Origin: Nitrospirota bacterium
GTDB taxonomy: Bacteria > JACPQY01
Reading direction: 5' to 3'
DNA length: 64,000 nt
Assembly (NCBI GenBank): GCA_016180645.1
Contig: JACPAV010000005.1
Location: 62,001-126,000 of the forward strand
Of the stretch, positions 34,597-42,186 are shown in pieces. The position numbers were made by a program, and so were the translations under genes. A model generated the notes under the pieces. That model saw nothing but the letters and a program-made list of their open reading frames with translations. It ran no database searches and was not told where the DNA came from. The first letter of the stretch is position 1; every line of letters starts with the position of its first letter.

Positions 34597-34708
34597 GACG
34601 CAGGCTGGTAGGCGCGGGCTTCAGCCCGCGTCTTGGACGCAGGCTAAAGCCTGCGGCTACCGGGAGAGGAAGGGATCTCCTGGTAGGCGCACCCTTTAGG
34701 GTGCGTCC
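34597..34708. repeat. Class A REP cluster with a half unit
   Basis: A half palindrome (GACGCAGGCT, 34598-34607) is cut off where the next unit begins with GTAG at 34608. Then come units with arms CGCGGGC/GCCCGCG, CGCAGGC/GCCTGCG and CGCACCC/GGGTGCG. It fills the gap between atoE and the DUF58 gene. Confidence 0.88.
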
Positions 34709-34730
34709 TTTGCCCAATCGATTCATGCCC

Positions 34731-36188
34731 TTACCCCCAGAAGTAGAAGGCCGTCATGACGAGCGGCGCGTAGACGAAGAAATAGATCAGGCAGTAGCCC
34801 ATGATCTCGCGGAACTCGATCCGCGAAAAGCCGAGGAGCGGGATTGCCCAGAACGGCTGGATGATGTCCGTCAGCGTGTCCCCCCAGGCATAGGCCAGAA
34901 CGGTCCTGGGATACTCCACCCCAAGCTTGTGGGCCGCATCCATGATGTACGGCGCCTCGATGGCGAATTTGGCGCCTCCGGACGGTACTATATAATTTAG
35001 TACTCCGGAGTAGACCAAGGTGAAGAACGGAAACCGCTCGGGCGAGGAGAATGCCGTGAACGCGTGGGCCAACACCTCCTGCAAGCCGGACGCCTTGATC
35101 ACGCCGAAGATGCCTGAATAGAGCGGGAACTGGATCAGCACCCCCCAGATGGCTTTCGATCCCTCTTCCGCTTCCGCCAGGAAGCTCCGCGTATCGCGGT
35201 GCAGGGCGAGGGACACGGTGAGAAGCGCCATGATCACCGTGTTGAGGTCGATGGCATTCAGTCCCCTCGCATGGAAGAGGACTCCCAGATAGACGACGCC
35301 GAGCGCGGCCAACGTGCGAATGACGAGGCCCGAACGATCCAGCCTCTCCGCCGGCGTGCGGGGAGCCGTTTCAGATTTGAGATGTGAGATTTGAGATCCG
35401 TCGGGGACGACGCCATCGGCGGGGGCGGCGCCAGGAGGGTTTGGCCGTCCCGCGACCGGCTGGATGCCAGCCATGGATGGTGCGGTACCCCGCCCTACGG
35501 GCCGACCAGGATGGGAGGCCGCTGAAGGCGAGGTGCCACCAAGCGGGGCGGGCACGGGTGATTTCGGATGGACCAGAACACCCACGATGGGAAGGACACC
35601 CACGACGGCCACAGCCAGAAGAATGTTGAACGGGCTCAGCGTCGTTTGCGTAATGGGAATCACTCCGATTTGTTTGACGAGAAAGTGGTCCGCCGTGGCT
35701 ACAAGAAGCGGCGCCGAGCCCGACAAGCCGGCGTGCCACACCGCCCCCAAACCCAGGTACGCCGAGGCCACCATCAGGCGGTAGTCCGTGTCTTTCCTGT
35801 GCTTGGATACCTCGCGCACCAGCAGGGCGCTGCCGATCAAACTGAGACCCCAGTTGGCCAGCGCCAGCAGCATGGAGGTCAGGCTGATCAAGAGAATGGC
35901 CGATTTCGGGCCTCGCGGCATCGCGGCGAGTGTTTTTAGAGCCCGATTGAAGAGAGGCGTGGACGCCAGGAGATGCCCGCTGATCATGATGAGGCACATT
36001 TGGGTGGAGAACGAGAGGAGCGCCCACAGGCCATCTCCCCACCCTCGAACAAGATCGAGCCACGGTGTTGGCGTTAGACCCTTCGCCAGGCCAAAGACCA
36101 CGAGCGTCAAGGCGAACACAATGACAAAAGAATCCGGCACCCAGCGGGTGCTCCAGCGGGTCAGCGCATCAGCGAGCTTGGGAAGCAT
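34731..36188 (-). CDS. atoE: Short-chain fatty acid transporter AtoE
   Basis: 485 residues, polytopic (about 10-12 hydrophobic helices), with AtoE-family segments RWVPDSFVIVFALTLVVF, LALANWGLSLIGSALLVREV, GAVWHAGLSGSAPLLVAT, NYIVPSGGAKFAIEAPYIMDAA and YAWGDTLTDIIQPFWAIPLLG. Imports short-chain fatty acids such as acetoacetate or butyrate. About 65 Pro/Gly-rich residues in a central loop (between GVLVHPKSP and PAERLDRS) are not typical and include SQISHLKSE, which derives from a low-complexity word also found in gcvPB. A TAGAAT box ends nine bases before the ATG. Confidence 0.92.
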   Translation of the reverse strand: MLPKLADALTRWSTRWVPDSFVIVFALTLVVFGLAKGLTPTPWLDLVRGWGDGLWALLSFSTQMCLIMISGHLLASTPLFNRALKTLAAMPRGPKSAILLISLTSMLLALANWGLSLIGSALLVREVSKHRKDTDYRLMVASAYLGLGAVWHAGLSGSAPLLVATADHFLVKQIGVIPITQTTLSPFNILLAVAVVGVLPIVGVLVHPKSPVPAPLGGTSPSAASHPGRPVGRGTAPSMAGIQPVAGRPNPPGAAPADGVVPDGSQISHLKSETAPRTPAERLDRSGLVIRTLAALGVVYLGVLFHARGLNAIDLNTVIMALLTVSLALHRDTRSFLAEAEEGSKAIWGVLIQFPLYSGIFGVIKASGLQEVLAHAFTAFSSPERFPFFTLVYSGVLNYIVPSGGAKFAIEAPYIMDAAHKLGVEYPRTVLAYAWGDTLTDIIQPFWAIPLLGFSRIEFREIMGYCLIYFFVYAPLVMTAFYFWG

Positions 36189-36240
36189 CGTGGCGCGATT
36201 CTAGCCTCAACCCCCGCCGTTTTCCACGCACGGGCCCCGC

Positions 36241-36268
36241 TTGACCTCGGGAGGGCGGACGATACAAT
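36241..36268 (+). promoter_or_regulatory. Promoter giving a leaderless acyl-CoA dehydrogenase message
   Basis: TTGACC (36241-36246), 16-base spacer, TACAAT (36263-36268). The GTG start at 36275 follows after six bases, which is where transcription would be expected to begin. Confidence 0.65.
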
Positions 36269-36274
36269 GGATTC

Positions 36275-37414
36275 GTGGATTGGAACCTATCGCCGGAGCA
36301 ACAAGCGCTCGTCGAAACCGCCCGCCGTTTCTCCCGACAGGAGATCGCCCCCAAGGCCGCCGCGTTCGACCGCAACTCCGAGTTCCCGCGGGATCTGATC
36401 AAGAAGGCTTGGGAACTGGGTCTCATGAATGAACTGATCCCCCAAGAGTGCGGCGGCACCGGATTCGGCATGTTCGACTCCTGCCTCATCACCGAGGAGC
36501 TGAGTTGGGGATGTTCCGGCGTCACGACCTCTATCATGGTCAACAACCTCGGCCTCCTGCCCATCATGGTGGCGGGCACACCCGAGCAGAAGAAGAAGTG
36601 GCTCGAACCCTTCACCCGCGAATTCCGCATCTCCGCTTTTTGCCTGACCGAGCCCAACTCCGGCTCCGACGTCGGCGGCATGCAGCTGCAAGTGCGGCGC
36701 TCGAACGGCGACTACGTTTTGAACGGCACCAAGCGTTTCATCACCAACGGCGGCGTGGCGGATCTGTACACCACCTTCGGCACGCTGGACAAAAGCCAAC
36801 ATCACCGCGGCATCGCCGCCTTCGTGGTGGACGCACACTCCCCCGGCATTCGCGTTGGGAAGAAAGAAGACAAAATGGGCCAGCGGGCCTCGAACACCAC
36901 CGAGGTGATCTTTGAGGATTGCGTGGTGCCCGCCTCCCAGCGGCTCGGGGCCGAGGGCGAAGGATTCAAGGTGGCCATGCGGACCTTGGACCGCAGCCGG
37001 CCCTGCATCGCCGCGCTCGCCGTCGGTCTCGCCCAACGCGCACTGGATGAATCCCTGGCTTACGCCAAGGAACGCAAACAATTCAACACCGCTATCGCCG
37101 AGTTTCAGGGCATCCAATTCATGCTTGCGGACATGGCGAAGGACCTCCATGCCGGGCGACTCCTCACCTGGCAGGCGGCCATGCTCATCGATCAGGGGCA
37201 GGACGCGGCCCTGTACTCCGCCTACGCCAAGTGCTTCGCCACCGACATGGCGATGAAGACCACCACGGACGCCGTCCAGATTTTCGGCGGCTACGGTTAC
37301 ATGAAGGACTACCCCGTGGAGAAGCTCATGCGGGATGCCAAGCTCATGCAAATTTACGAGGGAACCAACCAAGTCCAGCGGATGGTCATCGCGAGGCAGC
37401 TCCTCCGACAATAG
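36275..37414 (+). CDS. Acyl-CoA dehydrogenase
   Basis: 379 residues, same family as the enzyme at 28117 but only moderately similar. Features: WNLSPEQQALVETARRFS, FCLTEPNSGSDVGGMQL, FITNGGVADLYTTFGTLD, MGQRASNTTEVIFEDCVVP, GGYGYMKDYPVEKLMRDAK and YEGTNQVQRMVIARQLL with the expected catalytic glutamate. The GTG start is fixed by the promoter spacing. It is followed after seven bases by the ClpX-like gene, so the two are probably co-transcribed. Confidence 0.93.
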   Translation: MDWNLSPEQQALVETARRFSRQEIAPKAAAFDRNSEFPRDLIKKAWELGLMNELIPQECGGTGFGMFDSCLITEELSWGCSGVTTSIMVNNLGLLPIMVAGTPEQKKKWLEPFTREFRISAFCLTEPNSGSDVGGMQLQVRRSNGDYVLNGTKRFITNGGVADLYTTFGTLDKSQHHRGIAAFVVDAHSPGIRVGKKEDKMGQRASNTTEVIFEDCVVPASQRLGAEGEGFKVAMRTLDRSRPCIAALAVGLAQRALDESLAYAKERKQFNTAIAEFQGIQFMLADMAKDLHAGRLLTWQAAMLIDQGQDAALYSAYAKCFATDMAMKTTTDAVQIFGGYGYMKDYPVEKLMRDAKLMQIYEGTNQVQRMVIARQLLRQ

Positions 37415-37421
37415 AGCGCCG

Positions 37422-38564
37422 ATGGCCAATCGAAGGCTCGACGCGTACTATCAGAAAGACGACTTCACCGACTTCATCGAGCGCATCCCCCTCTACTCTC
37501 CGGCCGAGATGTTCGATCTCCTCGGTAAGAAAGGGTACAAAGGGCAGGACGGCGCGCGCAAGACCGTTACTCTCTTCGCCTATCGCCACATCCGCCGGAT
37601 CAAGCAACTCTACATCGAAGGCCTGAAGCGCAACCAGCTCCCACCCAAGTCCAACACGCTCCTCGTTGGGCCGACGGGATGCGGAAAAACCTATCTCATT
37701 GAACTTCTTTTTCGGGAGATCCTGAAAATCCCCACCGTGATTATCGACATCACGGGATTCTCGGAGACCGGTTACGTCGGCCGCGACCCGATCACGGTGC
37801 TCACCTCGCTCATCTACTCTTCCGGCGGCGATCAGAAAAAGGCGGCCATCGGGATTGTTGCCCTCGATGAATTCGACAAGCTCGCCACGACGCAAAATTC
37901 CGCCATGTTCGACGGACAGGGGACGACGAAGGATGTTGCCGGCTACGGCGTCCAGAAGGAACTCCTGAAACTGCTCAGCCCCACGATCGTGGACGTGCCG
38001 CTCGAATACAACAATACGACCTACAGCCCACACATCCGGATGTCCACCCAGGACATCGCGTTTATCGCGTGCGGGGCATTCTCGGGACTCAAGGGCATCG
38101 CATCGCGAAACGGGCTCCGCTCCAAAATGGGATTCGGCGGTCTACCGGAGAAGAAGGACGGATCGAGAAAGATCTCCTACCGGATGAATGAGAGCGAGGT
38201 CAACGAGATCCAGAATTTTCTGAACTACGGGTTCCTGCCGGAGCTCGTGGCCCGATTTTCACGGATCGTCACTCTTGACCCCTTGGAGGAAGAGGTCCTT
38301 CGCGAGATTCTTTGCGACAACGTGATCCGGCGTTTCGCCACGGAGTTCAAGGCGGAGGGAATTTCACTTCGGGTGCAGGAAGACGTCCTCGATCTGATTG
38401 TCGAGCGCGCCGTCAAGCGTGAAACAGGCGCCCGCGGACTGGAGGCGGAGTTCACGCGCATCATCGAGGATGTAGCGTTCGAACACTTCGGAAACTCCCA
38501 CGGGGAAGTGGTGGTGCAAACGAAGGGCGGTGAAGTCGTGGCGAATCTGAAGCCATCCGCCTAA
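37422..38564 (+). CDS. ClpX-like AAA+ ATPase lacking the zinc-binding domain
   Basis: 380 residues. The AAA+ module has Walker A GPTGCGKT, the ClpX pore loop GYVG (SETGYVGRDPI), Walker B LDEFDK (ClpX has IDEIDK), and the sensor 2 region RETGARGLEAEF. RSKMGFGG aligns with the ClpX IGF loop that docks on ClpP, here MGF. The N-terminal C4 zinc finger of true ClpX is absent and replaced by ~30 residues (MANRRLDAYYQKDDF). It is probably an unfoldase with a specialised substrate range; it follows an acyl-CoA dehydrogenase gene. Whether it pairs with ClpP is an inference. Confidence 0.87.
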   Translation: MANRRLDAYYQKDDFTDFIERIPLYSPAEMFDLLGKKGYKGQDGARKTVTLFAYRHIRRIKQLYIEGLKRNQLPPKSNTLLVGPTGCGKTYLIELLFREILKIPTVIIDITGFSETGYVGRDPITVLTSLIYSSGGDQKKAAIGIVALDEFDKLATTQNSAMFDGQGTTKDVAGYGVQKELLKLLSPTIVDVPLEYNNTTYSPHIRMSTQDIAFIACGAFSGLKGIASRNGLRSKMGFGGLPEKKDGSRKISYRMNESEVNEIQNFLNYGFLPELVARFSRIVTLDPLEEEVLREILCDNVIRRFATEFKAEGISLRVQEDVLDLIVERAVKRETGARGLEAEFTRIIEDVAFEHFGNSHGEVVVQTKGGEVVANLKPSA

Positions 38565-38593
38565 TTCGGTAGCAGTAGAGTTTATTAGTTGGT

Positions 38594-38690
38594 GCGTCTG
38601 ACAGAATGCGTAGGGGAGGGTCTTCAGACCCTCCCGACAAGAGGGAGCATCTGAAGATGCTCCCCTACGGATCAGCATTCTGTTAGAGGC
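38594..38690. repeat. MITE-like class B REPIN with outer inverted repeats
   Basis: Same architecture as 30614-30735 but with one fewer internal palindrome: TCTGACAGAATGC, GTAG, GGGAGGGTC/GACCCTCCC, GGGAGCATC/GATGCTCCC, CTAC, GCATTCTGTTAGA. It separates the ClpX-like gene from gcvPB (convergent). Confidence 0.9.
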
Positions 38691-38715
38691 TCTTGATCCG
38701 GGATACGGTCACCGA

Positions 38716-40281
38716 TTATAGATCCCAGCTCAGAACCGGGTAGCGATTCGCAAGAACCTCGTTCACCCGGCCGCACGGCGTCGTGTGAGGCGCCGCCCGA
38801 ACCCGGTCGGGGTCTTCCTGGATTTCATTCGCAATCAGGTTCATCGAGTGCGCGAACCGGTCGAGCGTGGCTTTGCTCTCGCTCTCCGTCGGCTCGATCA
38901 TCATCGCGCCGGGAACGACGAGTGGGAAATAGATCGTGGGCGGATGGAACCCGAAGTCGATGATCCGTTTGGCGATATCCAGCGTCGAAACCTGCGCCTG
39001 TTTCTGAAACCGGTCCGAGGCGATGAACTCGTGCATGCAGGTATCCTCGTAGGGCACGTGGTACCGATCCTTCATCCTTTGCTTTAGATAGTTTGCATTA
39101 AGGACGGCTCTTTCCGATATTTCCTTCAGACCCTCAGACCCATTGCTGAGGATATAAACGTAGGCCCGGACGAGGATCATGAAATTGCCGTAGAACGACC
39201 GGACCCGTCCCACCGAATCGGGCAGGCCGAAATTGAGCGAGTACCGCCCCTCTTTGAGCTGGATCCTGGGGACGGGCAGGTACGGGGAGAGCTTGTTTTT
39301 CACTCCCACCGGTCCCGCGCCCGGTCCACCCCCGCCGTGGGGCGTGGAGAAAGTCTTGTGGAGGTTGAACTGAATGACGTCGAAGCCGAGATCGCCTGGC
39401 CGCGCTTTCCCCAGAATCGCGTTCAGGTTCGCGCCGTCACCGTACACGAACCCGCCCTTCTCATGCACGATTTCGGCCACTTTCAGGATCTCCTTCTCGA
39501 ACAGGCCCAGGGTGTTCGGGTTGGTGATCATGATCGCAGCCACTTTGTCGTCCACCACCTTGCGCAGGACCTTGGGATCGATCATTCCCCCGTTGGATTT
39601 GAACTCCTGGGCCTCGAATCCGGACATGCTCGCGCTCGCCGGGTTCGTGCCGTGGGCCGTGTCCGGCAGCAGGACTTTCGTCCGCTTCTCCCCCTTCTTT
39701 TCAAAATATCGCGCAATCAGTTTCAGGCCCAGAAACTCTCCATGCGCGCCGGCGCTGGGCTGGAGCGTCACCTGATCCATCCCGCTCACTTCCTGAAGAT
39801 ACTTTTCCAAGTCGAACATCAATCGGAGTGCGCCCTGCACGCGCGATTCGGGCCAGTAGGGATGCAGTCCGGCCAACCCGCGGCGGGACGCGATGGATTC
39901 GCAGATTTTCGGGTTGTACTTCATTGTGCACGAGCCGAGCGGGTACATGCCCGTGTCCACCGAGAAGTTCAGCTTGGAGAGGCGGGTAAAATGGCGCACG
40001 ACCTCCGACTCCGCCAATTCCGGAAGACACGCCGGCTCTTTGCGCAGAAGATCGTCCGGAATCGGATCGACTTTTCCGGAAACGGCGGTCTTCGGAAGAA
40101 GCGTGCCGCGGTGACCTGCACGGGACATCTCGAACAGCGTCGGCTCGATGCCCGGCTGGGACAGCGAATCATTCTTTCGCGGCTCTTCCGCTCCCGGCTT
40201 CGGCGTAAGGACGCTCACCCCACCACCTGTCTGAGATTTGAGATCTGAGATTTGAGATTTCAGAGGCGGTGGCGGGGTCAT
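38716..40281 (-). CDS. gcvPB: Glycine dehydrogenase (decarboxylating) subunit 2
   Basis: PLP-binding half of the split glycine decarboxylase. 521 residues with YPLGSCTMKYNPKI, the PLP-lysine region FNLHKTFSTPHGGGGPG, GTNPASASM and EPTESESKATLDRF. The N-terminal ~25 residues (LKSQISDLKSQ) come from a short tandem repeat and are not part of the family. The ATGA overlap with gcvPA fixes the start. It is the last gene of the gcvT-H-PA-PB operon. Confidence 0.95.
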   Translation of the reverse strand: MTPPPPLKSQISDLKSQTGGGVSVLTPKPGAEEPRKNDSLSQPGIEPTLFEMSRAGHRGTLLPKTAVSGKVDPIPDDLLRKEPACLPELAESEVVRHFTRLSKLNFSVDTGMYPLGSCTMKYNPKICESIASRRGLAGLHPYWPESRVQGALRLMFDLEKYLQEVSGMDQVTLQPSAGAHGEFLGLKLIARYFEKKGEKRTKVLLPDTAHGTNPASASMSGFEAQEFKSNGGMIDPKVLRKVVDDKVAAIMITNPNTLGLFEKEILKVAEIVHEKGGFVYGDGANLNAILGKARPGDLGFDVIQFNLHKTFSTPHGGGGPGAGPVGVKNKLSPYLPVPRIQLKEGRYSLNFGLPDSVGRVRSFYGNFMILVRAYVYILSNGSEGLKEISERAVLNANYLKQRMKDRYHVPYEDTCMHEFIASDRFQKQAQVSTLDIAKRIIDFGFHPPTIYFPLVVPGAMMIEPTESESKATLDRFAHSMNLIANEIQEDPDRVRAAPHTTPCGRVNEVLANRYPVLSWDL

Positions 40282-41609
40282 CGCGCTCCCCCCAGGAGAT
40301 TCGCCGCCGCTTCGATTCCCTCCGCCGATGATTTTTCAGTGGCGCACATCAGCAGGGCATCCTGCAATTCGGGATAGTATTTCCCCAGTGGGAGGCCGGG
40401 GACGATCCCGGCCGCTTCCGCATCCTCCATCACATCGCGAACAGGTCGACGCGGTTTCACCACAAACTCATTGAAGTACGGCCCGTTGAACACGGCCGCC
40501 GCCCCGCCTTTCCGGGTCACTGCAGCTCGAAGAGCCGAGGCCATGCGGTGGTTCAGCTCCGCCAGCTCACGGAGCCCATGGGGTCCCAGCAGCGCGAGAT
40601 GGACCGTCGCCGCGATGGCGCACAGCGTTTGGTTCGTGCAGATGTTGGACGTGGCACGCGCCCGGCGGATGTGCTGTTCCCTCGTGGCCAGCGTGATCAC
40701 AAAAGCTCTCTTCCCTGTCTTGTCGATCGACGCGCCGATGAGGCGGCCGGGCATGTCGCGCACAAACTCCTTGCGTGTTCCGAGGAAACCCACGTAGGGG
40801 CCTCCGAAAGAGAGGGGAAGCCCCAGCCCCGCGGCCTCTCCGGCCACCGCGTCCGCTCCGCATTCGCCCGGGGACCGGAGCATGCCCAGACTGACCGGCT
40901 CGTTCACCACGGTAACGAGCAGTGCCTTCCGGTTTCCGATCAAGGCCTTGATCTTTTCGAGACGTTCGACAACTCCGAAGAAATTGGGGGATTGGACGAC
41001 CACGCAGGCCGTGTCGTCCGACAAGGCCTTGGTGATCGCCTCGAGATCCACGGAGCCGCTTTCTGTCCACCCCACCTCCGTCAAGCCGCCGCCGAGATAG
41101 GTCCGTATGACCTCGCGGTATTCAGGATGCACGGACCTCGCCACGATCACTTTTTCCTTTCTCGAGGCCCGCCGCGCCAGGAGTACCGCCTCCGCCGCCG
41201 CAGAGGCACCCTCATATAATGAAGCATTCGCGAGGTCGGTCCCCAGAAGCCTTCTCATCATCGTTTGAAACTCGAAAAGCGCCTCCAACGTGCCTTGGCT
41301 CACCTCGGGCTGATACGGGGTGTAGGCGGTGTAGAACTCGGATCGCCCAATGATGGCATTCACAACGGAGGGAATGAAATGATCGTAGGCGCCGGCGCCG
41401 AGGAAATGATGCGCGGGTGGCCGATTCTGCGCCTCGATCGCGTCGAAATGGGCCTCCATCTCTTGTTCGGACAGCGGGCCGGGCACGAGCAGGGGCTTGG
41501 ACAGCCGCGCCTCCTTCGGGATGACCGTAAAGAGTTCGTCAATGGACTTGACGCCGATGGCGGCCAGCATCTCCTCCGTCTCGGAGGGACTGGAAGGGAT
41601 GAATCTCAT
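40278..41609 (-). CDS. gcvPA: Glycine dehydrogenase (decarboxylating) subunit 1
   Basis: 443 residues with FIPSSPSETEEMLAAIGVKSIDELF, PHHFLGAGAYDHFIPSVV, YTPYQPEVSQGTLEALFEFQ, DLANASLYEGASAAAEA and ATSNICTNQTLCA, all GcvPA signatures. The ATG at 41609 is the family start; the frame upstream reads through REP sequence (VGAPFRVRH) and is not genuine. A REP ends nine bases before the start. Confidence 0.95.
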   Translation of the reverse strand: MRFIPSSPSETEEMLAAIGVKSIDELFTVIPKEARLSKPLLVPGPLSEQEMEAHFDAIEAQNRPPAHHFLGAGAYDHFIPSVVNAIIGRSEFYTAYTPYQPEVSQGTLEALFEFQTMMRRLLGTDLANASLYEGASAAAEAVLLARRASRKEKVIVARSVHPEYREVIRTYLGGGLTEVGWTESGSVDLEAITKALSDDTACVVVQSPNFFGVVERLEKIKALIGNRKALLVTVVNEPVSLGMLRSPGECGADAVAGEAAGLGLPLSFGGPYVGFLGTRKEFVRDMPGRLIGASIDKTGKRAFVITLATREQHIRRARATSNICTNQTLCAIAATVHLALLGPHGLRELAELNHRMASALRAAVTRKGGAAAVFNGPYFNEFVVKPRRPVRDVMEDAEAAGIVPGLPLGKYYPELQDALLMCATEKSSAEGIEAAANLLGGAR

Positions 41610-41617
41610 TCGAACAT

Positions 41618-41688
41618 GACGCACCCTAAAGGGTGCGCCTACCAGGAATTCCTTTGTTCCCGGGTAGCCGCAGGCTTCAGCCTGCGTG
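41618..41688. repeat. Class A REP pair between gcvPA and gcvH
   Basis: Unit 41618-41643 (CGCACCC/GGGTGCG, CTACC) and unit 41662-41688 (GTAG, CGCAGGC/GCCTGCG), facing each other. They lie inside the gcv operon, between two co-transcribed genes. Confidence 0.9.
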
Positions 41689-41733
41689 CCCCGCATTGGC
41701 CACGGATGACTGACCCCCGACCCCTTCCGCGGA

Positions 41734-42171
41734 TCACTCCTCCTCCCCTTCGCCTTTCTCGATCTCCTCCTCAACAAATGCGGCGTACTCCACCGAATTC
41801 ATCAGCTCATCCAGTTCCGCGGCATCGCCCAGCGAAATCTTGATGAGCCAGCCGTCGCCATACGGGTCCTGATTGAGCAGGTCGGGCGTCTCTTTCACAT
41901 CCAGATTGACTTCCACCACCTTGCCGCTCACGGGAGCGTAGAGATCGGACACCGACTTCACCGATTCCACGAACCCAAACGACTCGCCCTTCAGGACTTC
42001 CTCGCCCTCTTCCGGAAGCTCCACGTAAACGATATCGCCCAGGGCATCCTGCGCGTAGTCGCTGATCCCGACGGTCACGATGCCGTCGTCCTCCTTGCGG
42101 CCCCATTCGTGCTCCCTCGTGTACTTCAAGTCCTCGGGGAATTCGAAGCCGGTTCCTTTTTTCTTCTTCAT
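41734..42171 (-). CDS. gcvH: Glycine cleavage system H protein
   Basis: Lipoyl carrier of the glycine cleavage system. 145 residues with REHEWGRKEDDGIVTVGISDYAQDALGDIVYVELP, split here only for naming, and the lipoyl-lysine motif GFVESVKSVSDLYAP. NQDPYGDGWLIKI follows. The acidic tail (EEEIEKGEGEEE) is longer than usual. Sixteen bases downstream of gcvT. Confidence 0.96.
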   Translation of the reverse strand: MKKKKGTGFEFPEDLKYTREHEWGRKEDDGIVTVGISDYAQDALGDIVYVELPEEGEEVLKGESFGFVESVKSVSDLYAPVSGKVVEVNLDVKETPDLLNQDPYGDGWLIKISLGDAAELDELMNSVEYAAFVEEEIEKGEGEEE

Positions 42172-42186
42172 CGGGGCCTCCTTAAC

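Noticed and set aside
36287-37429. 380-codon minus-strand frame opposite the acyl-CoA dehydrogenase
   Set aside because: Shadow frame; the plus strand holds the full acyl-CoA dehydrogenase signature and a good promoter.
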